Assembly: GCF_963511525.1 (NCBI RefSeq)
Contig: NZ_CAUPIY010000004.1
Location: 1 to 64,000, forward strand
Source: Mobiluncus sp963511525
GTDB lineage: Bacteria; Actinomycetota; Actinomycetes; Actinomycetales; Actinomycetaceae
Direction: 5' to 3'
DNA: 64,000 nt
The position numbers and the translations under genes were made by a program. The first letter of the stretch is position 1, and each line of letters opens with the position of its first letter. The notes under the pieces are model-generated. The model saw only the letters and a program-made list of their open reading frames with translations. It searched no databases and was not told where the DNA came from. This document shows, in pieces, positions 50,470 through 59,230 of this stretch.

Positions 50470-52800
50470 TCACTCAAACAGGTTGGGCAGAACCTGGGCG
50501 CTGGCGTCGGCCAGTTCCCTGACCGAGAAACGCACTTCGCCCTGCGAGAGGGTAATCGACAGGTCGGATCCGCCGCTTTCGCCGATTTGCCACACGCCGA
50601 CACCGGCCGCCTCGGCCCAGTGGCACACCGCGTCTATCTGATCCTCGCGGACACAAGCCACGGCTCGCGCCTGAGTTTCACTGAACAGCAGCGCGGTGGC
50701 GCCCAGCCCGGTTTCGGCCTCCAACTGGCGCAAATCCAGGCGTGCTCCGGTTTCGAAACGGCATGCCATATCCACCAGAGCCTGGGCCAAACCGCCGTTC
50801 GAGAGGTCGTGCGCCCCCAGGTGAGACGCACGTTTCGCGCCGGAAATCAAAACTTCTCCCAAGGCCTGTTCCGCAGCGAAATCCACCACCGGCGGACGCC
50901 CACCGAAATGACCGTGGAACCGAGCCCACGCCGAACCGTCCAGCTCCGCGGCCGTTTTGGCGCCGAACAGCACAATCGGCTGACCCTGGCCCACGAAACC
51001 GGCGGGCACCACCCGCGTCACCGAGTCCATCAACCCCAGCATCCCCACCACCGGGGTCGGGTTGATGGAAGAATCCGGCTGGCTCATCGTGTCTCCTGAC
51101 GAGTTGTAGAGCGACACATTACCGCCGGTCACCGGCACTTTCAGGGTGACGCAGCCGTCAGCCAGACCCGTCATCGCCGTCACCAGTTGCCACATCGCGT
51201 CCGGATCCTCGGGGTTACCAAAGTTCAGGCAGTCTGTAATCGCTACCGGACGCGCCCCGACGGTACACACGTTGCGGTAAGCCTCCGCCAGCGCCTGCTG
51301 GGCCCCTACGTAGGGATCGAGTTTCGTGTACCACCCGTTCGCGTCCGTAGACAGCGCCACCCCGCGCCCGGTTTCTTCGACCACGCGGATGACCCCGGCA
51401 TCATCAGGCTGGGACAGTGCGGTGTTGCCGCGCACGTAACGGTCATATTGGTCGGTGACCCAGGACTTTGCTGCCGCGTTCGGGCTGGTCACGCACACGT
51501 CAAGGATTTCTTGGCGCAGTTTCGCCACGTCGGTGTCCCCCGGCATCGCCAGTTCGTCACGCGCCATCGCTTCCAGTACCGTGTTTGCGTTCAAGGCGTC
51601 TTGCCAAGCCGGTTTCGCATAAGGCCGGTCATACACGGGGGAATCAATGGCGACAGTTTTCGGGTCCACGTCCACGATGCGTTGGCCGTGATGGTCCACG
51701 GTCAAGCGTCCGTCCCCGGTCACCGTGCCAATCACGGCGTATTCCACGTCCCACTTGCGGACAATGTCCTCAAACTCGCTGAGGTGGCTTTGGGAGACGA
51801 TGGCCATCATGCGTTCCTGGGATTCGCTCATGAGGATTTCCCCAGCGGTCAGAGTCGGGTCGCGCAGCAGGACTTTCTCCAGGTCCACATGCATTCCCGA
51901 ATCTCCGTTGGCGGCCAGTTCCGAGGTCGCGCAAGAAATCCCCGCCGCGCCGAGGTCTTGAATCGCCTCCACCACGCCGGCGTCAAACAGGTCCAAACAG
52001 CATTCAATCAGGACTTTTTCCATGAACGGGTCGCCGACCTGGACACTGGGACGCTTCGTGGGCATACCGTCCTCGAAAGACTCGGACGCGAGGATGGAGG
52101 CCCCGCCGATGCCGTCCCCGCCGGTGCGCGCCCCGAACAGCACCACGTGGTTACCCACACCGGTCGCGTTCGCCAGGTGAATGTCCTGGTGACGCAGCAC
52201 CCCCACGCACAAGGCGTTGACCAGCGGGTTTCCTTGGTAGCTGGGGTCAAACTCGGTTTCGCCGCCGATGTTGGGCAGTCCCAGGCAGTTGCCGTAGCCG
52301 CCCACGCCCGCGACCACGCCGTGCACCACGCGAGCCGTGTCGGGGTGGTCTACTGACCCGAAACGCATCTGGTCCATGACCGCCACCGGGCGCGCGCCCA
52401 TCGCCATGATGTCACGCACGATACCGCCAACCCCGGTAGCAGCGCCCTGATACGGCTCCACAAAAGAGGGGTGGTTATGCGACTCAACCTTAAACGTCAC
52501 CGCATAGTCGTCCCCGATGTCGATAACCCCCGCGTTTTGGCCCATGCCGACCAGCAGGTGTTTCTTCATTTCCGCGGTGGTCTTCGCGCCGAACTGTTCC
52601 TTCAGGTGCTTTTTTGAGGATTTATACGAGCAGTGTTCGGACCACATGACGGAATACATCGCCAGTTCCGCCGCGGTGGGTCGGCGTCCCAGAATCTCTT
52701 TGATATGCGCGTATTCCCCGTCTTTCAGCCCTAAAGCCCGGTAATCTTGCGGCTCGTCGGGGGTCTGTTGGGCATTTTCAACAGTGTCATAAGTCGTCAT
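50470..52800 (-). CDS. purL: Phosphoribosylformylglycinamidine synthase subunit PurL
   Basis: A 776-residue small-type PurL, the synthetase subunit of the PurSQL complex. Recognisable parts are SVMWSEHCSYKSSKKHLKEQ, VTFKVESHNHPSFVEPYQGA, TGVGGIVRDIMAMGARPVAV, CLGLPNIGGETEFDPSY and DCLNFGNPEDPDAMWQLVTA. It converts FGAR to FGAM with ATP and ammonia from PurQ. It is separated from purQ by 75 bp, which contains its ribosome site. There is no additional purM-like fusion. It is the last gene of the purC-S-Q-L run. Confidence 0.96.
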   Translation of the reverse strand: MTTYDTVENAQQTPDEPQDYRALGLKDGEYAHIKEILGRRPTAAELAMYSVMWSEHCSYKSSKKHLKEQFGAKTTAEMKKHLLVGMGQNAGVIDIGDDYAVTFKVESHNHPSFVEPYQGAATGVGGIVRDIMAMGARPVAVMDQMRFGSVDHPDTARVVHGVVAGVGGYGNCLGLPNIGGETEFDPSYQGNPLVNALCVGVLRHQDIHLANATGVGNHVVLFGARTGGDGIGGASILASESFEDGMPTKRPSVQVGDPFMEKVLIECCLDLFDAGVVEAIQDLGAAGISCATSELAANGDSGMHVDLEKVLLRDPTLTAGEILMSESQERMMAIVSQSHLSEFEDIVRKWDVEYAVIGTVTGDGRLTVDHHGQRIVDVDPKTVAIDSPVYDRPYAKPAWQDALNANTVLEAMARDELAMPGDTDVAKLRQEILDVCVTSPNAAAKSWVTDQYDRYVRGNTALSQPDDAGVIRVVEETGRGVALSTDANGWYTKLDPYVGAQQALAEAYRNVCTVGARPVAITDCLNFGNPEDPDAMWQLVTAMTGLADGCVTLKVPVTGGNVSLYNSSGDTMSQPDSSINPTPVVGMLGLMDSVTRVVPAGFVGQGQPIVLFGAKTAAELDGSAWARFHGHFGGRPPVVDFAAEQALGEVLISGAKRASHLGAHDLSNGGLAQALVDMACRFETGARLDLRQLEAETGLGATALLFSETQARAVACVREDQIDAVCHWAEAAGVGVWQIGESGGSDLSITLSQGEVRFSVRELADASAQVLPNLFE

Positions 52801-52875
52801 GAGTGGTTTCCTTTATTAGTTGATTTGGGGGTTTGGCGGTGCGGTTTTTTGAGTGTCCTCACACCGCGCCTTCGC

Positions 52876-53580
52876 TTAGACCAGCACTGAGCTAATGGCG
52901 GAAGTAAAGAACTTGAGGCCGTCAGTGCCGATCCGATTATCCTGACCGGGGGTGGGACCGAAACCCGGCTCCACGGCGTGCTCCGGGTGCGGCATCAAGC
53001 CGACCACGTTACCTTGTGCATTCGTAATCCCGGCAATGTCGTTGAGCGAACCATTGGGGTTGCCCAACGGACCGGCGTAGCGGAACACGACCTGGCCCTC
53101 GCCCTCGAGGCGCTCCACGGTGTGTGGGTCGGCCCGGAAATTGCCCTCCCCGTTTTTCAGAGGAATAAGGATTTCTTCGCCCGCGCTGAAAGCGCTGGTC
53201 CAAGCCGTGTGATTGTTTTCAACTCGCAGCACCTGGTCGCGGCAGATGAACTTTTTATGCTCGTTACGCATCAGAGCCCCATCCAGCAGATGGGCCTCGG
53301 TCAGCACCTGAAACCCGTTACAAATCCCCAACACCGGCATACCCCGACCGGCGGCCTCGACGATTGACTCCATCACCGGGGCAAAACGCGCAATCGCGCC
53401 GCACCGCAGATAGTCCCCGTACGAAAACCCGCCCGCCAAGACGATGGCGTCAACCCCGTGCAAGTCCGCGTCTTGGTGCCACAACCGAACCGGCGTGGCG
53501 CCAGCCAAACGCACCGCCCGGCGCGCGTCCTGGTCGTCGAGGGTCCCCGGGAACGTCACGACCCCAACTTTTGCGCTCAT
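52876..53580 (-). CDS. purQ: Phosphoribosylformylglycinamidine synthase glutaminase subunit PurQ
   Basis: A 234-residue class I glutamine amidotransferase. KVGVVTFPGTLDDQDARRAV is the start, the nucleophile Cys is in GMPVLGICNGFQVLTEAHLL, and the His/Glu pair is in VVGLMPHPEHAVEPGFG. Its ATG overlaps the purS stop (ATGA), so the two are coupled. It supplies ammonia to PurL. Confidence 0.96.
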   Translation of the reverse strand: MSAKVGVVTFPGTLDDQDARRAVRLAGATPVRLWHQDADLHGVDAIVLAGGFSYGDYLRCGAIARFAPVMESIVEAAGRGMPVLGICNGFQVLTEAHLLDGALMRNEHKKFICRDQVLRVENNHTAWTSAFSAGEEILIPLKNGEGNFRADPHTVERLEGEGQVVFRYAGPLGNPNGSLNDIAGITNAQGNVVGLMPHPEHAVEPGFGPTPGQDNRIGTDGLKFFTSAISSVLV

Positions 53581-53837
53581 GCTTGCGCCTCCGTGACGGC
53601 TTTGACAGCCACAACGTCCTCGATAATCGGGTTGGACAGCAGGGTTTGCGCGGCCTGGCGAGCTGCCTCAAGGTCCGCTTCGGTGACGTCACCAGCGGTG
53701 TCCAAGGTGAAGCGTTTGCCCTGGCGCACGTCCACAAAGTTGTCGATTCCCAGCCGGGCCAGCGAGCCTTTAATGGCTTTGCCCTGCGGGTCGAGAATCT
53801 CTGGTTTCACCATAACCTCAACAACGATTTTTCCCAT
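53577..53837 (-). CDS. purS: Phosphoribosylformylglycinamidine synthase subunit PurS
   Basis: An 86-residue PurS from ATG 53837 (MGKIVVEVMVKPEILDPQGK). That start has an AAGGAAG ribosome site and fits the usual family length; the longer frame adds 16 unlikely residues. The rest, IKGSLARLGIDNFVDVRQGK and RFTLDTAG, is characteristic. PurS dimerises and joins PurQ to PurL. It lies between purC (61 bp upstream) and purQ. Confidence 0.95.
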   Translation of the reverse strand: MGKIVVEVMVKPEILDPQGKAIKGSLARLGIDNFVDVRQGKRFTLDTAGDVTEADLEAARQAAQTLLSNPIIEDVVAVKAVTEAQA

Positions 53838-53898
53838 TTTTCTTCCTTTTTTCCGTGGATAGGGGGCTTTCCGGGATTCCGGCAAGCGTTTCAGAGTT

Positions 53899-54882
53899 TT
53901 AGATAAGGGGCTGGCCGGTCAGAATCCGGTAAGCCTCCAAGTAGCGTTCGCTGGTGCGCTGGACCACCTCGGGAGGCAAAGCCGGAGGCTTGGCGTCGCC
54001 GTGACGATCCCACCCGGACTGGGGACCCGTCAGCCAGTCCCGCACATACTGTTTGTCGAAACTGGGGGTGACCTGGCCTTCCACCCAGGCATCCGCGGGC
54101 CAGAAACGGGAGGAGTCCGGGGTGATGACTTCGTCGCCCAGCACGAAAGACGCGGCGGCGTCATCGAGGGTGTCGCCGTGGACGTAGTGTCCGGGCAGCG
54201 CCCCGAATTCAAACTTCGTGTCCGCCAGGATAATCCCGCGTTCAGCCGCGATTTCGGCGGCTTTGCGGTAAATCTGCAGGGTCAGGTCCGTCAGGTTCTT
54301 TGCTACCGCCCGACCGTGCAGCTGGGCAATGCGGGAGGCGGAAACATTTTCATCGTGTTCGCCCAGTTCAGCCTTGATAGCGGGAGTGAAAATCGGTTCG
54401 GACAGTTTCGAGGCCTCGCGCAATCCCGGTGGCAGGGCAATGCCACACACCGCGCCGGATTGCTTATATTCAGCCAACCCCGAACCGGTCAGGTAGCCGC
54501 GAGCCACGCATTCGACCGGATACATTTCCAACCGTCGGGTAATCATCGCCCGCCCTGCGACCTCCGCCGGCACGTCAACTCCCAGGTAATGGGTGTTGAC
54601 CAGGCCGTTAAGCTGGTTAAACCACCAGCGAGACAGTTGGGTCAGCACCGCGCCCTTACCGGGAATCGGGGTGTCGAGGATAAAGTCGTAAGCCGAAATC
54701 CGGTCGGTCGCCACCAACATCAAACGGTCTGCGGTCGAAATCCCGGCGGCGTCTTCGGGAATAAAGATTTCCCGGACTTTGCCTGCCGCTGCCTTTTTCC
54801 ACCCGGGAATGTCTGGAATCTCAGTCACTGGGTGCTCGAGAACGTCACTGGGAACATAATCTGGAGCTACAAAATCAGCCAT
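53899..54882 (-). CDS. purC: SAICAR synthase
   Basis: A 327-residue PurC with AAGKVREIFIPEDAAGISTA, MLVATDRISAYDFILDTPIP, YPVECVARGYLTGSGLAEYK and GIILADTKFEFGALPGH as the family's ATP and CAIR-binding blocks. It condenses CAIR with aspartate. It is the first gene of the purC-S-Q-L run. At 327 residues it is the longer, eukaryote/actinobacterium-like class (enterobacterial PurC is about 240 residues). No strong ribosome site precedes ATG 54882. Confidence 0.95.
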   Translation of the reverse strand: MADFVAPDYVPSDVLEHPVTEIPDIPGWKKAAAGKVREIFIPEDAAGISTADRLMLVATDRISAYDFILDTPIPGKGAVLTQLSRWWFNQLNGLVNTHYLGVDVPAEVAGRAMITRRLEMYPVECVARGYLTGSGLAEYKQSGAVCGIALPPGLREASKLSEPIFTPAIKAELGEHDENVSASRIAQLHGRAVAKNLTDLTLQIYRKAAEIAAERGIILADTKFEFGALPGHYVHGDTLDDAAASFVLGDEVITPDSSRFWPADAWVEGQVTPSFDKQYVRDWLTGPQSGWDRHGDAKPPALPPEVVQRTSERYLEAYRILTGQPLI

Positions 54883-55050
54883 GCGTTCATTCTTTCACAC
54901 AAGCGCCAGCCCCCTCAAACCACTCTGCGGGGGTTCGTCTAGCCTAGATTTTGCCGCGAGGGCTGGTGGCGAGTATGTAGACGTCGGCAAAATCTGGGTA
55001 TAGACGGCCGAAAAAATCGGGGGATACTAGCTGGGTTGTGCCTAAAGGTG

Positions 55051-55098
55051 GAGAATAGCCGGGTAGCTGCCATTATTGGCAGCTACCCGGCTATTCTC
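55051..55098. repeat. Family A palindrome, copy A5
   Basis: Identical core and arms to A1, over perfect 21-bp arms around ATTATT, with the same flanks (GTGCCTAAAGG left, CCTATAATC right). It differs from the other copies in lying between two minus-strand genes rather than two convergent ones. Confidence 0.8.
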
Positions 55099-55185
55099 CC
55101 CCTATAATCTCCGCACACCCCGAAACCCGGTAACAAACAGCCCCTAAATTCCTCGGATAACCCGCAATAAAACCGATTTAAACGC

Positions 55186-55213
55186 TTCGGTGTGCCATAT
55201 ATGGCACACCGAA
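55186..55213 (-). terminator. Family B palindrome B4, terminator of the chemotaxis operon
   Basis: A 28-bp palindrome (half TTCGGTGTGCCATA), 45 nt after the minus-strand stop at 55258. The flanks on both sides match B1 and B2 (AAAAC-N2-ATTTAAACG and GAATTAATAGGATTAACGCC). The outermost pairs carry a mismatch. Confidence 0.7.
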
Positions 55214-55257
55214 CCGAATTAATAGGATTAACGCCGGGAAAATCCCAGCGGCGAAAG

Positions 55258-55746
55258 CTAGTTAAAGCACAAGACGCCGAAGCGGCCCTTGCCGTAGCCT
55301 TCGATGTCGAGGATGGAATCGCGGCGCTCCACGTAGGAGGTAACCATCTTGTACTCGTTAGCTGGCAGTTCCTCGCCAGGGGTATACATCAACCCGATGG
55401 TGACGTGCGGGGCACCTTCCTTGTTCAACAGGCCAGAGAAAATGTTGAGGATCTCGTAGACATTCTCAATGTAGCTGTCAGAGAGAATGCCGTTGTTGAT
55501 TTCGTCTTGCGCGCCGGCAGCGGGAATCAGCTGGAGTGCGGCACCGGCATAAGCGCACAAATCGAGATCCATAATGCAGGCGGCGCACACGTTGTCCATA
55601 GCATCATTAAAGAACGCCACGCAGCAACCGAATTCCTCATCAGGCTTCAAAATTTCATAGTCCGGGGACAGCTCAACGGTTCGCCCCAACAGCATTTCAA
55701 ACAGGTCACGGATTTCTTTTCCAGTAGGCAAAGGGGTGGCACTCAT
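55258..55746 (-). CDS. Probable CheC/CheX-like phosphatase-fold protein in the che operon
   Basis: A 162-residue acidic protein, the last gene of the che run, whose start overlaps the upstream cheY stop (ATGA). No family is obvious overall, but SYIENVYEILNIFSGLLNKE contains E-x-x-N-x-x-x-G, the catalytic helix motif of CheC/CheX/CheZ-type CheY-P phosphatases, with GL instead of GN. Cys-rich GCCVAFFNDAMDNVCAACIM lies before it. Operon position and motif point to control of CheY phosphorylation. This is inference. Confidence 0.45.
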   Translation of the reverse strand: MSATPLPTGKEIRDLFEMLLGRTVELSPDYEILKPDEEFGCCVAFFNDAMDNVCAACIMDLDLCAYAGAALQLIPAAGAQDEINNGILSDSYIENVYEILNIFSGLLNKEGAPHVTIGLMYTPGEELPANEYKMVTSYVERRDSILDIEGYGKGRFGVLCFN

Positions 55747-56102
55747 CGGTTAAACGCTCCTAAAATCGACTTGAACGTGGCGGCATCAAAAGGTTTTTGA
55801 ATCAGGAAGTTTGCACCCGCCTGTTGTGCGATTTCCCGCATCTGAGGGGAACCCTCGGAAGTCACGAACCCGACCGGAATCTTTGACCCGGTCGCCCGCA
55901 GCTGCTGCAGCATCTCAATACCCAGCATATTCGGCATATTCCAGTCAGAAAGAACCAAATCAGGGGATTCCGATAGTGCCAACTGCAAAGCCTGGGCGCC
56001 ATCCTCAGCTTCCATAACTTCCCAATCAAATCCTGCTTGGCGCAGGGTACGCACCACAATCTGTCGCATCACTCGCGAATCGTCTGCAACAATAATACGC
56101 AT
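55743..56102 (-). CDS. cheY: CheY-like response regulator (copy 2)
   Basis: A 119-residue single receiver domain: MRIIVADDSRVMRQIVVRTL with the acidic pair, LVLSDWNMPNMLGIEMLQQL (phospho-Asp), a Thr in GFVTSEGSP, and Lys in LIQKPFDAATF. It has no output domain. The ribosome site is GGAGG. It follows cheX by 21 bp and overlaps the next gene (ATGA). One of two CheY paralogues in the cluster, which may act as motor regulator and phosphate sink. Confidence 0.85.
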   Translation of the reverse strand: MRIIVADDSRVMRQIVVRTLRQAGFDWEVMEAEDGAQALQLALSESPDLVLSDWNMPNMLGIEMLQQLRATGSKIPVGFVTSEGSPQMREIAQQAGANFLIQKPFDAATFKSILGAFNR

Positions 56103-56123
56103 CGATTACCTCCGTGTTCGCCC

Positions 56124-56588
56124 TTATGCCGCATCCCGAGTGGCATTAAGGTCACTAATTGAGACTACCAGGAATTTGCTTTTCCAGTAGAGGTTTACGC
56201 TAATTAAAGGCGATTCTGGTTCTACCGGTTTTTCCTTTCTAACCTGTGGAAGAATCAGGTTTCCGGAATCTTCCACAATAGATTTCATGTTTCCACCAAT
56301 AACATTGACGATTTCCCCAAAAGCGTCCTGCTGATCTTCCTCGGTGACCTCATCGGTTTCACCCAGTCTGTACATGGCCCTGGTCAGGTCCTTTGCCGTG
56401 GAATCTTCCATCTCTAGCATGACGCGCAGCTGCTTATCCCCTTGTGAATCCACCCAGGCATAAACCGGATTCTGAAAGGGCTCGATTTCATCGAGCCACT
56501 CGATCACAGTGCCTTCATGTTTATCAATCAGAGCATAAAAGACATCGTTAGCGATGTTCAGCACCGCTTCCCGAACTTCCTGATCCAT
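56124..56588 (-). CDS. cheX: Chemotaxis phosphatase CheX
   Basis: A 154-residue CheX/CheC-fold protein. The motif DAFGEIVNVIGGNMKSIVED has the E-x-x-N-x-x-x-GN signature of active CheY-P phosphatases. The flanking strands (LLPQVRKEKPVEPESPLISV, NLYWKSKFLVVSISDLNATR) are as in CheX. It would dephosphorylate CheY-P and end the signal, since no cheZ or cheD is seen. ATG 56588 has AAGGAG upstream. Confidence 0.8.
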   Translation of the reverse strand: MDQEVREAVLNIANDVFYALIDKHEGTVIEWLDEIEPFQNPVYAWVDSQGDKQLRVMLEMEDSTAKDLTRAMYRLGETDEVTEEDQQDAFGEIVNVIGGNMKSIVEDSGNLILPQVRKEKPVEPESPLISVNLYWKSKFLVVSISDLNATRDAA

Positions 56589-56669
56589 TATTTCTCCTTG
56601 TGTTCCTTACTGGCGAAAGACTCCGGGGTCTCGGTTTCACCGGCTGTCCCGCGGGGCTTTGAAAGTTCC

Positions 56670-57044
56670 TCAAGTTCCCAAGCCCAACAGCATGAGCTTT
56701 TCGTTGACCGCTTCGGGAGTAAAAGGTTTGATGAGGTACTCGTGCGCCCCGGCCGCCAAAGCACGCACAATCTGTGAGTGCTCCGACTCGGTGGTTACCA
56801 TCATCAGGGTGATATTGCGCAGTTCCTTTTCCGCGCGGATATTCACCACCAAATCCAACCCGTTCATCACCGGCATATTCCAGTCGATTGTCGCCAAGTC
56901 GACGCGTCCCGTGGCGGGGTCGTGCAAGACTTCCATGGCCTGTTCACCATCTGCGGCTTCCAGGATTTCAAAGCCTTCACGGCGCAGGATACCGCCGATA
57001 ATTTTGCGCATAGCACGGGAATCGTCAACGACTAATGCTTTCAT
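56670..57044 (-). CDS. cheY: CheY-like response regulator (copy 1)
   Basis: A 124-residue receiver domain. ATG 57044 (MKALVVDDSRAMRKIIGGIL) overlaps the cheR stop (ATGA) and is preferred to the longer frame, which would extend into cheR. The phospho-Asp is in VDLATIDWNMPVMNGLDLVV, with MMVTTESEHSQ and YLIKPFTPEAV for the Thr and Lys. It is probably the main motor-binding CheY. Confidence 0.88.
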   Translation of the reverse strand: MKALVVDDSRAMRKIIGGILRREGFEILEAADGEQAMEVLHDPATGRVDLATIDWNMPVMNGLDLVVNIRAEKELRNITLMMVTTESEHSQIVRALAAGAHEYLIKPFTPEAVNEKLMLLGLGT

Positions 57045-57865
57045 TTCCCGCCCCCTTTCAATTTGTATACCGCACCTTTTGTCAACGTCATGCGCTCCCA
57101 TACGGGATCCATCCCCATCGTGGTTTCTGCCGCGCCCAGGAACAGATATCCGCCAGGCACCATAGAATGCGCCACACGACGCAAAACTTCTCGCTTTGTG
57201 TTGATGTCGAAATAAATCAACACATTGCGAATAAACACGATATGGAAAGGACCGCCCTTGGGCGGGGTCGACAAAAGATTGTGTTCCTGGAAGTTAATCC
57301 GCGACCGCAGCGACGGACTAATAACCCAGTTGGCGCCCTCGCGGGCAAAGTAGCGCACCAGCATAGGCGCCGGCAAGCCACGGTTCACCTCCAGTTGGGT
57401 ATAGAAACCCTGCCTGGCCTTGGCTAACACTGCCCGCGAAATGTCAGTAGCGACGATGGAAAAATTCGGAGCCTGATCCATCTCTAACAGACTCATCGCA
57501 ATGGAATAGGGTTCCTGACCGGTGGAACAAGCCGCGGACCAAATCGAGAGGTTGCGGTGACCGGCCTCGGCCAGGCTGGGAACTACGGATTCCGTCAAAC
57601 CCTTAAACGGGGTGACATCACGGAAAAATGAAGTCTCGTTGGTGGTCAGAGCCTCGGCGATGTCTTGCAGGTCACCAGCCCGGTGGGTCGCGATAACCTG
57701 TTGAATCCACTTGTCCACCGCGGCGGGCCCGGTGAATCCGGCTTCCCGAGCCAAAGGAATGAGCCTGGATTCAACCAGGTATTCCTTTCCGGCGGGAAGT
57801 TGGATAGCACTGCGCTGCTTGACCAATCCCGCCACATAATCAAATGTTTGGCGGGTCAGGCTCAT
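57041..57865 (-). CDS. cheR: Chemotaxis protein methyltransferase CheR
   Basis: A 274-residue CheR: N-terminal helical domain (LTRQTFDYVAGLVKQRSAIQ) and SAM-binding domain with LSIWSAACSTGQEPYSIAMS and FHIVFIRNVLIYFDINTKRE. It adds methyl groups to receptor glutamates. It overlaps cheB upstream (ATGA) and cheY downstream (ATGA). No pentapeptide-binding extra domain is seen. Confidence 0.92.
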   Translation of the reverse strand: MSLTRQTFDYVAGLVKQRSAIQLPAGKEYLVESRLIPLAREAGFTGPAAVDKWIQQVIATHRAGDLQDIAEALTTNETSFFRDVTPFKGLTESVVPSLAEAGHRNLSIWSAACSTGQEPYSIAMSLLEMDQAPNFSIVATDISRAVLAKARQGFYTQLEVNRGLPAPMLVRYFAREGANWVISPSLRSRINFQEHNLLSTPPKGGPFHIVFIRNVLIYFDINTKREVLRRVAHSMVPGGYLFLGAAETTMGMDPVWERMTLTKGAVYKLKGGGK

Positions 57866-58989
57866 CGTCGGGCCTCCGGGGCATAAGTCTGGACGTGACG
57901 CTGAATCTGGGTCGAGATTTCATCTAAGGGGCGAATCTCGTCAGCAAAGCCGGCGTTGGCTACCGCCCCCGGCATCCCCCACACCACGGAGGTTTGCTCA
58001 TCCTGGACCAGGGTACGGCCCCCGGCTTCCAGAACCTTGCCGCAGCCGTTCTTGCCGTCCTGGCCCATGCCGGTCAGCACGACCGCCAACATGTCTCCGC
58101 CATAGAGATTCACCGCGGATTCAAACATGACGTCCACGGAAGGACGGCAAAAGTTCACCGGCTGGGTCTGGGTCAACTTCACGCGCGGAGCCCCAGCGTT
58201 GCCGGCAAAAGTCATATGGAAGTTGCCCGGTGCCAGATAAATATGGCCCGGAGCCAGCATCATGCCTTCCGAAGCCTCCTGCACGGTTGCGGAAGTCAGT
58301 TTGTCCAAACGGGCCGCCAACTGGGTGGTAAACACGGGGGGCATGTGCTGAGTGATGACCATAGGCACCGGCATGGGACGGCTCAGCCCGGAAATGACCT
58401 TGGTCAAAGCCTCGGGACCACCGGTGGAGGAGCCGAGAATAACGATACGAATCGGCTTGTCGGGCATACCGGTGCGGTCGTGCAGTTTGAGCGGACCGGC
58501 AAACATGGACGGGACGGACGAGATATTGGCCCGAGCCTCGGGGGACAAACTGGAGGACACCGCCCCCATCGCCCGAACTTTGCTGGGCAGCAAGCCCAGA
58601 ATGATGGGAACCAGCTGTTCACGCACGCTTTGGATGGATTGCTGGACGGAACCTTGGTTAGCCGGTTTCGTCACGTAGTCCGTAGCGCCGGCAGATAGGG
58701 CTTCCAAAGTCGCGGTCGCTCCGCGCTGGGTCAAGGTGGAGAACATGATGATGGGGTCTTTGCAGCCCATCTTGCGCAGCTCCCGCACGGCTTCGATTCC
58801 GTTCATTTCGGGCATTTCGATGTCCATAGTGATGGCATCGGGCTTCAGCTGTTTCCACTTCATCAGCGCCAGTTTGCCGTTCGGGGCAGTACCCACAACC
58901 TCCAGGTTAGGATCGGCGTTAAGCGCGTCTGTCACGATTTTACGCACCACAACGGAATCGTCCACGACGAGGACTTTAATGCCTGACAT
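57862..58989 (-). CDS. cheB: Chemotaxis response regulator methylesterase CheB
   Basis: A 375-residue CheB. The receiver domain is IKVLVVDDSVVVRKIVTDAL, with phospho-Asp in PDAITMDIEMPEMNGIEAVR. The esterase domain has the Ser in LGSSTGGPEALTKVISGL, the His in VITQHMPPVFTTQLAARLD and the Asp in VLTGMGQDGKNGCGKVLEA. It removes receptor methyl groups. ATG 58989 follows GAGGGAGAG. A 241-bp gap with a hairpin at 59170-59201 separates it from cheW. Confidence 0.93.
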   Translation of the reverse strand: MSGIKVLVVDDSVVVRKIVTDALNADPNLEVVGTAPNGKLALMKWKQLKPDAITMDIEMPEMNGIEAVRELRKMGCKDPIIMFSTLTQRGATATLEALSAGATDYVTKPANQGSVQQSIQSVREQLVPIILGLLPSKVRAMGAVSSSLSPEARANISSVPSMFAGPLKLHDRTGMPDKPIRIVILGSSTGGPEALTKVISGLSRPMPVPMVITQHMPPVFTTQLAARLDKLTSATVQEASEGMMLAPGHIYLAPGNFHMTFAGNAGAPRVKLTQTQPVNFCRPSVDVMFESAVNLYGGDMLAVVLTGMGQDGKNGCGKVLEAGGRTLVQDEQTSVVWGMPGAVANAGFADEIRPLDEISTQIQRHVQTYAPEARR

Positions 58990-59169
58990 CTTCTCTCCCT
59001 CAGCTGCGAGTTCTACCTTTTAAGGCTAACTGGTTTTACGGTTCTTCGCCCGACAACGGACGGTAGTTTTTGCGATGTGACAAAGTCAGACCGCGTGCCG
59101 CTTTACGTACATTTTACCGAAAAGCCGCACCCGAAACACACTGTTGCGCCCCACCCTTGTGCGGACAAA

Positions 59170-59201
59170 TCGGAGGGAGCCACCGCAGTGACCCCCTCCG
59201 A
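59170..59201 (-). terminator. Possible terminator between cheW and cheB
   Basis: TCGGAGGG at 59170-59177 pairs with CCCTCCGA at 59194-59201 over a 16-nt loop, about 30 nt after the cheW stop; a weak T-run (ATTTGT) follows on the minus strand. It may attenuate expression of the downstream che genes. The rest of 58990-59230 shows nothing clear. Confidence 0.4.
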
Positions 59202-59230
59202 CTTTGCAATTTCTAAGCTACGGCTGGACC

